A model generated the notes under the pieces. It did no database searches. It was given only the letters and a program-made list of their open reading frames with translations, and was not told where the DNA came from. From Panacagrimonas perspica (GTDB lineage: Bacteria > Pseudomonadota > Gammaproteobacteria > Nevskiales > Nevskiaceae), in assembly GCF_004364935.1 (NCBI RefSeq), contig NZ_SOBT01000011.1:62001-126000 (forward strand): DNA of 64,000 bases. The letters are read 5' to 3'. The position numbers and the translations under genes were made by a program. Every line of letters begins with the position of its first letter. Position 1 is the stretch's first letter. Below, piece by piece: positions 54,310 through 63,363 of this stretch.

Positions 54310-55025
54310 GCGGAACCGCCGGTGGGGTGGGCGAACCGGTCGCCTTCGATGCGGAGCACGCGGCGCGCTACGACGAGCGCTTCGCAGCGCTTGCGCCGAT
54401 CACACAGGCATTGCACCTCCTGATTCGCAGTTTGCTCGCGGACCTGCCGGCGCGAGCCCGGATCCTGTGCGTGGGGGCGGGCACCGGTGCGGAGATGATG
54501 GCGCTCGCGCCGCTGTTCCCCAGCTGGCACTTCACCGCGGTCGACCCCTCGGCGCCAATGCTGGCCGTATGCCGCCGCAAGGCAGAGGATGCTGGGTTCG
54601 CGTCCCGATGCACCTTCCACGAAGGCTATCTCGATAGCTTGTCCACCCCAGCGGATTTCGACGCCGCGACCTGTGTGCTGGTGTCGCAGTTTCTGCTGGA
54701 ACGCAACGCGCGCGTCGGCCTGTTCCGCCAAATCGCGTCGCGTCTGCGGCCGGGTGGCTGGCTGATCAATGCCGACCTGTCTGCCGACCTCGATGCCGAG
54801 CGGGGGGTGGCTCTAATCGAGCAGTGGATCGGTCTGATGCGCGCGTCGGGCCTCGGTGACGCCGAACTTCAACGGCTGCGTACGGCATATCGACGTGATG
54901 TCGCGGTCGTCGCGCCGGCCCAGATCGAGTCGATGCTGGCTGAAGCCGGCTTTCGCCACACGATTCCGATCCACCAAGCGCTGCTGATCCACGCCTGGGC
55001 GAGCCGGACGCTCGTTTCCCCCTAG
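54306..55025 (+). CDS. SAM-dependent methyltransferase
   Basis: 239-residue class I methyltransferase. The SAM-binding motif is [16 protein letters not shown], followed by [11 protein letters not shown] and [14 protein letters not shown], with [16 protein letters not shown] 54306 overlaps the CobW stop and is preferred over the upstream frame. A comparable gene accompanies CobW genes in other proteobacterial zinc clusters as I recall, but the substrate is not known. A zinc-related metabolite or metallophore-like product is a possibility (inference). Confidence 0.87.
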   Translation: MSGTAGGVGEPVAFDAEHAARYDERFAALAPITQALHLLIRSLLADLPARARILCVGAGTGAEMMALAPLFPSWHFTAVDPSAPMLAVCRRKAEDAGFASRCTFHEGYLDSLSTPADFDAATCVLVSQFLLERNARVGLFRQIASRLRPGGWLINADLSADLDAERGVALIEQWIGLMRASGLGDAELQRLRTAYRRDVAVVAPAQIESMLAEAGFRHTIPIHQALLIHAWASRTLVSP

Positions 55026-55035
55026 GAAAAATCTG

Positions 55036-57234
55036 ATGTCGAACATTCACCCGCGGCACCACGGCGGCTCTGTTGCTGTCTTCGATGCGCAGCGAACTGT
55101 GCTGGGCCTGGCGCTCGCGCTGCCCTGGTGCGCGCAGGCGCAGACCCTACCCGTACCGCCAGAACCCGCAGTGACGCTCGAGGAGGTGGTGGTCGAGGCG
55201 CATCCGCTCGGCCGCACGGCCGAGGAACTGGTCCGGCCGGTGGACGTCCTCTCCGGCGAGGAACTCGAACGGAGCCGCAACGGCACCATCGGTGACGTGC
55301 TGGCACATCGTCCCGGCGTCTCGAACGCCAGCTTCGGACCCGGCGTGGGACGGCCGGTAATACGCGGGCAGGGCACGCCACGCGTGCAGGTGCTCGACAA
55401 CGGCATTGCAACGATGGACGCCTCGTCGATCAGCGCGGACCACGCCGTGGGCGTGGACCCGCTGGGAGCCGACCGCGTGGAGATCATCAAGGGCCCGGCG
55501 ACGCTTCTCTACGGAGGGGCCGCGTCCGCCGGTGTGGTCAACCTGGTCGACGATCGCCTGCCCGACAAGGTTACTCCGGGTCTCAACCTGCGCGGTCTGA
55601 CCAGCTATGGCAGCAACGCCGACGAGAAGAACGCTGCGCTGCGAGCGCACTACGGCACCGGCCCGCTGCAACTGGGTGCGCAGTACGGTACGCGCCGGGC
55701 CGGCGACTTCTCGGTGCCGGGCTACGCTGCTCGCCAGTCCGAAGGCGGACATGTGCACGAGGGCGAGGAAGAAGAGACCCCACGCCGCAACGTACTCGAC
55801 AACAGCCGTCTGCGCAGTGACAGCATCGGTGCCTCTACCGCCTATGTCGGCGCGCGCGGCATGTTCGGCGTCGCGATGAGCGATCTCGAATCCGAGTACG
55901 GCATTCCCTCGGGCGGTCACCATCATCACGACCACGAGGGCGAAGAGGATGAAGCGGGCCACAGTCACGACGGGGTGCGCATCGAACTCGAGCAGACGCG
56001 CTACGACCTGCGTGGACTTCTGCTGGCACCGATGGCCGGCATCGAAGATGTCGAGGCGCGCGTCGGCATCAACGACTACCAGCACCGTGAGGTCGAGCCA
56101 AGCGGCACGATTGGAACAGTCTTCGACGTCGAAGAGATCGAAGCACGCCTACAGGCCACACACTTGCCCGCGGGTCTGTGGCAGGGCGTGCTTGGTCTGC
56201 AGTATGGACATCGCGATTTCGTCGCCGTCGGCGCAGAGGCCTTCGTGCCACGCACCAAAACCGAGTCGCTAGGACTGTTCGTCGTCGAAGACCGCCCGTT
56301 TGGAGAGCACCGACTCGAGCTCGGTGCGCGCGTCGATCACTTGAAGCACGCGCCTGAAGCTGAGCGTGCGCGCAATATGGATTTCACCACTTGGAGCTTG
56401 TCGGCAGGGATCTCGTTCCTATTGGTCGAGCATCTCCACCTGCGCCTCAACGCGCAGCAAGCCGAGCGCGCACCCTCTGCCGAGGAGCTGTACGCGAACG
56501 GCCCTCACTTGGCGACGTCAAGCTTTGAACGCGGAAGTCAGGCTTTGGATCCGGAGGCGACAAGCAGCTTCGAGGTCGCATTCCTGCGCGACCATGGCCG
56601 ACTTCAGTGGGAAGTCGGGGCCTTCTATAGCCATATTGCCGACTACGTTTACCTGAGCGAAGTCGACGTTGGCCTCGACGCCGACGGCGGAGGCACTGCC
56701 GACTCCGACGGCGAAGCTGATCGTGTGGACGAGGATGGCAGTTTCGACGCCGATGGCGAGCTGCTACTTGTCGACCAGCGCCAGGAAGATGCGCGCTTCT
56801 ATGGTGGCGAGGTCAGCGTTTCCTATGCGGTGCTGGACAGAGGCCCAGCGCGTCTGAGCCTGCAGGCATTCGGCGATGTCGTACGCGGTGAGCGCGACGG
56901 CGGCCGCGATCTGCCGCGGATACCACCGTTGCGCGGCGGCGTGGGCTTCGAGGCCAGCTACTCGGCATTCAGCGGCGGAGTGCGCTACCTCCGTGCAGAC
57001 AAACAAGACCGCAAGGCCACGCTGGAAACCAACACGCCGGGTTACGACTTGGTCACGGCCGACTTCGACTATCGCTTCCGGCTGGCTGGCGTGACGGCCA
57101 CGCTGTTCGTTCAGGGTCGCAATTTGCTCGACGAGAAGGTGCGTCTATCCACGTCCTTCCTCAAGGACGTGGCGCCACTACCCGGCCGGTCGATCTTCAC
57201 CGGTATCCGCTTCGATTTCAGGCCGCCCGCCTGA
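55036..57234 (+). CDS. znuD: ZnuD-like TonB-dependent zinc receptor with His-rich loops
   Basis: 732-residue outer-membrane receptor for zinc or a zinc complex. The plug has LEEVVVEAHPLGRTAEEL, RPVIRGQGTPRVQVLDNGIA and VEIIKGPATLLYGGAASAGV. Extracellular loops carry metal-binding clusters: HVHEGEEEE near residue 238, and HHHHDHEGEEDEAGHSHD from about residue 295. This loop pattern is typical of ZnuD. A DADGGGTADSDGE acidic loop is also present. It begins 11 bases after the methyltransferase stop, inside the Zur-controlled operon. The C-terminal strand is IFTGIRFDFR. Confidence 0.9.
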   Translation: MSNIHPRHHGGSVAVFDAQRTVLGLALALPWCAQAQTLPVPPEPAVTLEEVVVEAHPLGRTAEELVRPVDVLSGEELERSRNGTIGDVLAHRPGVSNASFGPGVGRPVIRGQGTPRVQVLDNGIATMDASSISADHAVGVDPLGADRVEIIKGPATLLYGGAASAGVVNLVDDRLPDKVTPGLNLRGLTSYGSNADEKNAALRAHYGTGPLQLGAQYGTRRAGDFSVPGYAARQSEGGHVHEGEEEETPRRNVLDNSRLRSDSIGASTAYVGARGMFGVAMSDLESEYGIPSGGHHHHDHEGEEDEAGHSHDGVRIELEQTRYDLRGLLLAPMAGIEDVEARVGINDYQHREVEPSGTIGTVFDVEEIEARLQATHLPAGLWQGVLGLQYGHRDFVAVGAEAFVPRTKTESLGLFVVEDRPFGEHRLELGARVDHLKHAPEAERARNMDFTTWSLSAGISFLLVEHLHLRLNAQQAERAPSAEELYANGPHLATSSFERGSQALDPEATSSFEVAFLRDHGRLQWEVGAFYSHIADYVYLSEVDVGLDADGGGTADSDGEADRVDEDGSFDADGELLLVDQRQEDARFYGGEVSVSYAVLDRGPARLSLQAFGDVVRGERDGGRDLPRIPPLRGGVGFEASYSAFSGGVRYLRADKQDRKATLETNTPGYDLVTADFDYRFRLAGVTATLFVQGRNLLDEKVRLSTSFLKDVAPLPGRSIFTGIRFDFRPPA

Positions 57235-57273
57235 GGTTCCCTTTCCACCTTTGATAAACCCTAGGGCGTCTTT

Positions 57274-58554
57274 ATGTCCATCTCCCTTCCCGCTTTCCGC
57301 TCCCTGCGCCCGTGCGCGTTCCTCGCCGTCGCGGCACTCGCTGCTTGTAGTGACAACGACAACCTGCCGGCCGACGCACACGATCACGATCATGTCGAAA
57401 CGTCAGGTCGCTTAGTGATCGCCGAGGCCGGCGCGCCTACCGTCCATGTCTACGATCTGGACACTGAGGCGCTGCTCGATTCGTTCACCCTGGATTTCCC
57501 GTCCAGCGCCGTCCAGCCGAGCCCGAATCGCCGCTACGCGGTAGTGGCCCAGCGCGCGGACAACCGCACGCAGTTCATCGATGGCGGCATCTGGCAGGAG
57601 GATCACGGTGATCACTTGCACGACTACCTGGAGGATCCTCTCCTCATGGCTTTCAAGCTCGATGGTGTGCGCCCGACCCATTACGAGTTGCACGATGAGT
57701 TAGCAGCGCTGTTTTTCGATGGCAACGCGACCACCGGCGACAACGCCGGCGTCGCCCTGCTGACCGACGAGAGCATCACTAATGGAGAGACAGAGGCCAC
57801 GCTCGATCTGCCGGCAGCAATGCACGGCACCGCGGAGCCGCGCGGCGACTACCTCCTGGCCACTTACCGCGACGGTGCCGCGGCGGGCACGCTGCCCTCT
57901 GCAGTGGAGCTCTACCAGCGCAACGCCAGCAGTTATAGCTTCGTGCAACGCTTCACCGAACCCTGCCCGGATCTGCACGGCAGCTACTCCAACGATTCTC
58001 ACTCCGCCTTCGGGTGCAGCGACGGCGTGTTGGTCGTTACCCAGTCCGGCACTACGTTCACAGCTACCAAGGTGCCGAATCCAGCCGGCATGGCCGCAGG
58101 CGCGCGGGTCGGTACGGTGGTGGGGCACCATGGACTGCAGGGCTTCGGCGGCATCGCCGGCAGCGCGCTGTACGCGATTAACGCAGTGGCGGGCAGCATG
58201 ACCGAGGTCGACTGGAACGGTGCCACTGCGGTGACGCGCGTAGCCCACGCCATGGATGCGCACGCCGAGACCTTCTTGATCCTGGACAGCGCCGGCATGC
58301 TGCATTTCCTCGATCCGGCCAGCGGCTGGAGCACGCGGGGCACGGTCAAGGTGCTCGACAGCATTGCGGCGAGCCCCGCACCGCAGCCGTCCATCTCGGT
58401 AAGCCACGCCGGCGACATCGCGTTCGTGTCGGATCCCGGCGATCAGAGCATTGCGGTGATCGATCTGGTGAAGCGCACCGTGGCTGAACGAATCGACCTT
58501 GGCTTCACGCCCGCGGGGTTCACCTGGCTGGGTCTGCCCGAGCACGCGCATTGA
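57274..58554 (+). CDS. aztD: AztD-like zinc metallochaperone lipoprotein
   Basis: 426-residue periplasmic seven- or eight-bladed propeller. A signal peptide ends in LAAC, a lipobox, and a metal-binding ADAHDHDH tail follows. The second His cluster QEDHGDHLHDY is near residue 110. GRLVIAEAGAPTVHVYDLDT and FVSDPGDQSIAVIDLVKR are propeller strands. In Paracoccus, AztD hands zinc to AztC of the AztABC importer. No aztABC genes are present, so here it may pass zinc to the neighbouring ABC proteins or the receptor. Confidence 0.9.
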   Translation: MSISLPAFRSLRPCAFLAVAALAACSDNDNLPADAHDHDHVETSGRLVIAEAGAPTVHVYDLDTEALLDSFTLDFPSSAVQPSPNRRYAVVAQRADNRTQFIDGGIWQEDHGDHLHDYLEDPLLMAFKLDGVRPTHYELHDELAALFFDGNATTGDNAGVALLTDESITNGETEATLDLPAAMHGTAEPRGDYLLATYRDGAAAGTLPSAVELYQRNASSYSFVQRFTEPCPDLHGSYSNDSHSAFGCSDGVLVVTQSGTTFTATKVPNPAGMAAGARVGTVVGHHGLQGFGGIAGSALYAINAVAGSMTEVDWNGATAVTRVAHAMDAHAETFLILDSAGMLHFLDPASGWSTRGTVKVLDSIAASPAPQPSISVSHAGDIAFVSDPGDQSIAVIDLVKRTVAERIDLGFTPAGFTWLGLPEHAH

Positions 58555-58630
58555 AGCGAATCAGGCTTGCGGGAAGCGGCGCCGATATCTCGGTCGCCGC
58601 TCCTGCGCCGAACGATCCGAATCCCAAAGC

Positions 58631-59044
58631 ATGACCATGACGCACTCTCATCCTGATCGTCCCGCGGGCGACCGTGCCGCCATCCTGCTGGCAGGTCTCT
58701 GTGCCGTGCATTGCCTGCTGTTACCCCTGGTCGTTCCGATGTTGCCGTGGTTGGCACTGCTGACGGAGAACGACACGACGGTGCATCGCTGGCTGCTGCT
58801 GGCCATCGTGCCGGTCAGCGTTTTTGCCCTGGCGCGCGGATGTGCGAGACATCGCCGGTTATCGGTTTTCAGTATCGGCGTCTGTGCTGTCGCATTGTTG
58901 TTAGTAGCGCCTTTTGCGGAGTTTCTGCCGCCACGATGGGAGCAAGGCCTGACCTTGATCGGCAGCGCTGCACTTTCGATCAGTCATCTGCTCAATCTTC
59001 AGGCGATCCGGCGCGCGCAACCCCGCCTACTTGGGTTGACCTGA
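58631..59044 (+). CDS. MerC-domain membrane protein
   Basis: 137-residue inner-membrane protein with four hydrophobic helices. The first helix has AGLCAVHCLLLPLVV, with the paired Cys and His of MerC-type transporters. The N-terminal THSHPDRP adds metal ligands. MerC moves mercury, but homologues in zinc clusters are common and may carry Zn2+. ATG 58631 begins MTMTHSH; the frame upstream overlaps the AztD-like gene end. The next start, GTG 59045, follows the stop directly, so it is in the operon. Confidence 0.82.
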   Translation: MTMTHSHPDRPAGDRAAILLAGLCAVHCLLLPLVVPMLPWLALLTENDTTVHRWLLLAIVPVSVFALARGCARHRRLSVFSIGVCAVALLLVAPFAEFLPPRWEQGLTLIGSAALSISHLLNLQAIRRAQPRLLGLT

Positions 59045-60157
59045 GTGGCACTCGAGATCAGACAGCTGGGGCCCGAGTCTCCCGATCATCGATTGCCGGT
59101 TTGCCTGCTCACCGGTTTTCTCGGCGCCGGGAAGAGCTCGTTGCTGAACTTCGTACTGCGCCATCCCTGGATGGAGGGCACAGCGGTGGTGATCAATGAG
59201 TACGGCGCGGTTGGCGTGGATCATCACTTGGTCGAGTCGGCACCGGAGGACACTGCGTTGGTCGCGGATGGCTGCATCTGTTGCACGGCCAGCGGGCAAC
59301 TCGCCGACGCGCTGATGAGCTTGTTCCTGCGAGCGCAACGACGGCAGTTCACGTTGCGCCGCGTCATCCTGGAGACGACCGGCCTGGCCGAACCTGCGCC
59401 CATCCTGCGGCAGTTCGTTTCGCATCATCAACTGAAAGAACGTTTCGTGATCGACAGCGTGGTGACGCTGGTAGATGCGGCCAACGCCGCGTCGACGCTT
59501 GATGCGAGCGACATCGCCGTGCTGCAGGTCACAGGCGCCGACCGGTTGATGGTGACGAAGATCGATCTAGTAAACGAAGCTGACGCGTGCAGGCTGGAAC
59601 GGCGCCTTGCCGAAATGAACCCCGACGCGGTGATCGAGCGCGTGCTCCAAGGCGTCGCGCCACCGCAAGCCTTGTTCAGCGGCGTGCATCGGCGTGCGGC
59701 TAGCGGCGCCGACCTGGGCGTGATGTTCGGCAACGTCGATCTTCTGCGCTTCACCCCTGACGTAGCATCGCGGGGCCCGCTGCTGGCGCCGCGCGATCGC
59801 ACACCGGCCGATCATGCGATTCAGACCTTCAGCCTGATCTTGGATGAACCGATAGCGCCGTCCACTTTCTTCGGCTGGACGGATTTTCTGCGCAGCTTGT
59901 GCGGGCCGACGCTCTTGCGCATGAAGGGCCTGGTGAACCTGAAGGGGCAAACATTGCCGACGGTGGTGCACGGGGTCCAGAACGTCTTCCATCCCACACG
60001 GCAACTGCCGGCTTGGCCCAGCGAAGATCAGCGCACGAGGCTGGTCTTCATCACGCGCGGCTGGGGTCAGGACGTGGTGGGAAGCACGCTGGATTGGCTG
60101 CAGGCACGCCCTGTTCTTGCATCCGCTGGAGACCCCGAATGCACGGCGCCGCGTTGA
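59045..60157 (+). CDS. CobW/COG0523 GTPase, copy 2
   Basis: 370-residue P-loop GTPase. Walker A is GFLGAGKSSLLNF, C-x-C-C is GCICCTASGQLADAL, switch II is ILETTGLAEPAP, and VTKIDLV is the guanine motif. The C-terminal domain ends in RLVFITRGWGQDVV. Compared with copy 1, sequence and length differ, so it is not a recent duplicate. It starts with GTG directly after the MerC stop. Two paralogues suggest different client enzymes. Confidence 0.93.
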   Translation: MALEIRQLGPESPDHRLPVCLLTGFLGAGKSSLLNFVLRHPWMEGTAVVINEYGAVGVDHHLVESAPEDTALVADGCICCTASGQLADALMSLFLRAQRRQFTLRRVILETTGLAEPAPILRQFVSHHQLKERFVIDSVVTLVDAANAASTLDASDIAVLQVTGADRLMVTKIDLVNEADACRLERRLAEMNPDAVIERVLQGVAPPQALFSGVHRRAASGADLGVMFGNVDLLRFTPDVASRGPLLAPRDRTPADHAIQTFSLILDEPIAPSTFFGWTDFLRSLCGPTLLRMKGLVNLKGQTLPTVVHGVQNVFHPTRQLPAWPSEDQRTRLVFITRGWGQDVVGSTLDWLQARPVLASAGDPECTAPR

Positions 60158-60420
60158 TGCGGGTGATTCCCGCCCTGTTGTATGCCGCTACTGCGCGTTC
60201 CGGATCGTCACAACGGGCCCTATCGCAGGAAACGGCTCCGCAGAAACCTCTGACGGCCCAGCGGCACCAGCCGCCGCGGTTTGACGAAATCGAAACAGGC
60301 TCGCTGCCCCCGTTGCATCGACCTCCGCTGGGCGGCAGAACATGGGGCGCTCGCGAGACGGGAGGTTGTTGTCACGAGACCCCAGACGGCGATATTTACT
60401 GCCACGGGGCTTTTCATTGA
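60139..60420 (+). CDS. Small Cys/His-rich protein in the zinc operon
   Basis: 93-residue frame starting at ATG 60139 inside the end of the CobW gene and ending in TTGA, which overlaps the start of the ABC gene. A short hydrophobic N terminus (MHGAALMRVIPALLYAATAR) may be a signal or anchor. The C terminus ends in GGCCHETPDGDIYCHGAFH, with three Cys and two His that could bind zinc. The position, and the link to the ABC genes, parallels the small first gene of the Pseudomonas PA4063-PA4066 type unit as I recall. Tight overlaps on both sides support it as a real gene. Confidence 0.6.
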   Translation: MHGAALMRVIPALLYAATARSGSSQRALSQETAPQKPLTAQRHQPPRFDEIETGSLPPLHRPPLGGRTWGARETGGCCHETPDGDIYCHGAFH

Positions 60421-61064
60421 ACGCTGCACTCGCGCTTCATGGCCTGTCTTTCAACTATGGTGACCGCACCGTGTTGCGCCTCGATGCGCTGACTCTGCAG
60501 CCGGCCGAGACTTGCGCGGTCATCGGCCCTTCCGGGTGCGGAAAGACCACATTGCTGCACTTGGTCGCCGGCCTGCTGCGTCCGACGCTAGGCACAGTCA
60601 GCGTGTGTGGTCAGCGGCTGGACGAACTCTCGGTCAGCGCCTGTGACCGGTTTCGCGGGCGAAACATGGGCATCGTCTTCCAACGCCTTCACCTGTTGCC
60701 GGCGTTGAGTGTGCTGGAGAACCTGCTGTTGGCCCAGCACCTGGCACGCGTGTCGCGCGACGGCGCCGCCGCGAATGCGCTGCTGGATGCGCTGGGGATC
60801 GGAGAGCTGGCGCGGGCACGGCCGGCACAGTTGAGCCAGGGGCAGTCACAGCGCGTGGCGATCGCGCGTGCGCTGGTTCACCGGCCTTCGTTGCTCCTGG
60901 CGGACGAGCCAACCTCCAGTCTGGACGATGGCAATGCCGTGCGCGCGATTGAACTGCTGCGCACGCAGGCGCAGTCGATCGGCGCCGCGTTGCTTGTGGT
61001 CACGCACGACCGGCGCATCCGCGGCCAGCTGGATCGCGAGGTCGTGCTCGGAGGCGCGGCATGA
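60417..61064 (+). CDS. ABC transporter ATP-binding protein (LolD/MacB type)
   Basis: 215-residue ATPase. Walker A is GPSGCGKTT, the Q loop is GIVFQRLHLLPALSV, the signature is LSQGQSQRVAIARAL, and Walker B is LLLADEPTSSLDD, with VTHDRRI. It is close to LolD/MacB-type ATPases. TTG 60417 overlaps the upstream stop (TTGA) and begins right before the family start; the frame continues upstream only in the overlapping gene. It partners the permease at 61061. Confidence 0.9.
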   Translation: MNAALALHGLSFNYGDRTVLRLDALTLQPAETCAVIGPSGCGKTTLLHLVAGLLRPTLGTVSVCGQRLDELSVSACDRFRGRNMGIVFQRLHLLPALSVLENLLLAQHLARVSRDGAAANALLDALGIGELARARPAQLSQGQSQRVAIARALVHRPSLLLADEPTSSLDDGNAVRAIELLRTQAQSIGAALLVVTHDRRIRGQLDREVVLGGAA

Positions 61065-62368
61065 ACTGGCCGCGCCTTGCCCTCGCCAACTTGCGCGCGT
61101 CGCCATTGACCTCGCTGGTCAACGTGGTGCTGCTGGGCCTGGGAACCGCGAGCATCGTGCTGCTGCTGTTGATCGGCGAGCAGCTGTCTTCGACGCTGAC
61201 GCGCGATGCACGCGGTATCGACCTGGTGATCGGTGCCAAGGGCAGCCCCGTACAGCTGGTGCTCTCCAGCGTCTACCACGCTGACCTTCCGACCGGGAAC
61301 ATTCCCAAGGCCGAGGCCGACCGTTGGGCGTCCGATCCTCGCGTTGCGCGCGCTGTTCCGCTGTCACTGGGCGACAGCTACCGCGGCTTCCGTATCGTAG
61401 GCACCACGCCCGGCTACGCTGCACTGTATGACGGACAGCTGGCCGCTGGTCGTTTCTGGAAAGCGCCCATGGAAGCCGTGGCCGGTGCTGCCGCTGCGCG
61501 CGAGGCGCGACTGCAGGAAGGCAGCCACCTGGTCGGCGCGCATGGGCTCGTCGGTGGAGGGCACGCGCATGCCGGCCATCCCTATCGTGTGGTCGGCGTG
61601 CTGGCACCTACCGGGACAATCCTCGACCGCCTGATCCTTACCTCGCTCGACAGCGTCTGGGAACTGCATGAGGCCGGACATCCTGAAGACGACCACGACG
61701 CGGATCACGATCACGGACACGCTCACGGACACGCTCACAAGTCCGATCCCCTGCCTGAAGCCGAGGCGAGTCACGACCAGGAAGCGGATCACGCGCACGA
61801 TGATGCGGCTACCGGCGATTCGGAGGGGCGCGAGATAACAGCGCTGCTGGTGCGATATCACTCGCCGCTGGCCGCCACCACGCTGCCGCGGCAGATCAAT
61901 GCGGAATCCAGCTTGCAGGCGGCGGCACCCGCATCCGAAATCACTCGGTTGCTGCAGCTCGTCGGGCTGGGGCTGGATGGATTGCGTGCCTTTGCCGGCG
62001 TGCTGATCCTCACCGCTGCCTTCAGCGTGTTCGCTGCCTTGTACGGCGCTCTGAAGGCTCGCCGCTACGATCTTGCGATGCTGCGCTGCCTTGGAGCGAC
62101 GCGCGCCGAAGTGTTGCTAAGTTTGTTGCTCGAAGGTCTGCTTCTCGTTGCCGCGGGCGCACTGCTCGGCTTCGCTCTCGGCCACGGCACGATGGAGGTG
62201 CTGGGGCGATGGATGGCGGCGAGCCGCGGTGTGTCGGCTACGGGGTGGACTTGGCTGCCAGCCGAAATGGTACTGATCATCGGACTGGTCACAATCGGGC
62301 TTCTCGCGACGTTGCTGCCGGCCTGGCAGGCGTACCGCACCGACGTTGCGCGAATTCTCGCAGGCTGA
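61061..62368 (+). CDS. FtsX/MacB-type ABC permease with His-rich loop
   Basis: 435-residue permease. The first helix follows NWPRLALANLRASPLTSLVN. A long periplasmic domain comes next, then three helices near the C terminus (GLRAFAGVLILTAAFSVFAA, then LLLEGLLLVAAGALLGFALG and LIIGLVTIGLLATLLPAWQA). A histidine-rich stretch, including EDDHDADHDHGHAHGHAH, sits in the periplasmic domain at about residues 205-250. It looks like a metal-binding insertion. The gene overlaps the ATPase stop by four bases. Its direction of transport is unclear: such permeases usually act on lipoproteins or exports, but the zinc context suggests metal handling. Confidence 0.88.
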   Translation: MNWPRLALANLRASPLTSLVNVVLLGLGTASIVLLLLIGEQLSSTLTRDARGIDLVIGAKGSPVQLVLSSVYHADLPTGNIPKAEADRWASDPRVARAVPLSLGDSYRGFRIVGTTPGYAALYDGQLAAGRFWKAPMEAVAGAAAAREARLQEGSHLVGAHGLVGGGHAHAGHPYRVVGVLAPTGTILDRLILTSLDSVWELHEAGHPEDDHDADHDHGHAHGHAHKSDPLPEAEASHDQEADHAHDDAATGDSEGREITALLVRYHSPLAATTLPRQINAESSLQAAAPASEITRLLQLVGLGLDGLRAFAGVLILTAAFSVFAALYGALKARRYDLAMLRCLGATRAEVLLSLLLEGLLLVAAGALLGFALGHGTMEVLGRWMAASRGVSATGWTWLPAEMVLIIGLVTIGLLATLLPAWQAYRTDVARILAG

Positions 62369-62372
62369 ACCT

Positions 62373-63314
62373 ATGCGATCTGGATGGCCGATTCTGTTCG
62401 CCGCATGCCTTGTCGTCGTTGCCTGCGGGTCCGGCGAGCCCGCCGCCGAAAAGACCCACAAGGAGCTGAGCGTGGACGAACTGAACGCGGAGCCTGCCGA
62501 GCCGTCGCTCGATGCCGGCGCCTTGCCGCCGGCCAGGTCCACGAACGACGGCGATTTTCCCGCCGTGGCGATGACCGGCTCTCCGGTCGACATCGCCCAG
62601 GCGAAGTCCCTGCGGCTGCGACTGGTAGCCGAGACCGCCTATCTCGACGAGCGTCAGCGCTACGTCGTGGACCTGTTGGAACGCGATCTGGCCTACCTGA
62701 CGCTTGTCGTCGAAACCGCGGATGGGCGACCGGTTCGTGGTGCCATTCCGCAGTTCAGCGTCACCGGAAGTTCGCGCATGGTGCCGATGACCGAACACCC
62801 GACCACCGACGATTCGGGCTGGCTCGATTTCGGCGTGGTGGGTGGCAAGATGGGCAGCGATCGCGTGGACGTGACCGTGGCGGACCAGAAGATCGAAGTG
62901 CTGCTCAATGTCATCAGTCTGAAAGCGATGGGGTTCGCCAAGCTCGACGAGATCGAAGGCGGGCTGCGTTGGGAGACCCTGATGCAGGCGCGCCTTCGCT
63001 TCGAAGGAGAGAAGGTCAGCGCCGACTTTCCGGCCGAGATCGCGATGAAGCACGGCAAGACCGTCAAACTGATCGGCTTCATGATGCCGCTGGAAGCCGA
63101 GGAGAACCAGAAGCATTTCCTGCTGACTTCCAACCCTCCCAGTTGCTTCTTCCACATTCCGGGCGGACCAGCTGGTGCCGTCGAGGTGTTCGCCGACACG
63201 GGCGTCAAGGCGTCGTGGGACCCGATCGTCCTGGAAGGCCGGTTCGAGACGGTGCAGGGTGGGCAACTGGGGGTGATCTACCGGCTGCGGCAAGCCCGGG
63301 TGATGTCGAAGTGA
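62373..63314 (+). CDS. DUF3299-containing lipoprotein
   Basis: 313-residue exported protein. The signal peptide has lipobox VVAC at Cys19. The first half is a probable beta domain. DUF3299 forms the C-terminal part: KLIGFMMPLEAEENQKHFLL and SNPPSCFFHIPGGPAGAVEV, with a Cys and His resembling metal ligands. ATG 62373 lies five bases after the permease stop. This is the fourth gene of a transporter unit like Pseudomonas PA4063-PA4066, and it may be the periplasmic partner of the permease. Confidence 0.85.
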   Translation: MRSGWPILFAACLVVVACGSGEPAAEKTHKELSVDELNAEPAEPSLDAGALPPARSTNDGDFPAVAMTGSPVDIAQAKSLRLRLVAETAYLDERQRYVVDLLERDLAYLTLVVETADGRPVRGAIPQFSVTGSSRMVPMTEHPTTDDSGWLDFGVVGGKMGSDRVDVTVADQKIEVLLNVISLKAMGFAKLDEIEGGLRWETLMQARLRFEGEKVSADFPAEIAMKHGKTVKLIGFMMPLEAEENQKHFLLTSNPPSCFFHIPGGPAGAVEVFADTGVKASWDPIVLEGRFETVQGGQLGVIYRLRQARVMSK

Positions 63315-63363
63315 TTTGCACCGTGGTCTGTGCTGCCATACTCCACGAGTCTATGATTTGCCC

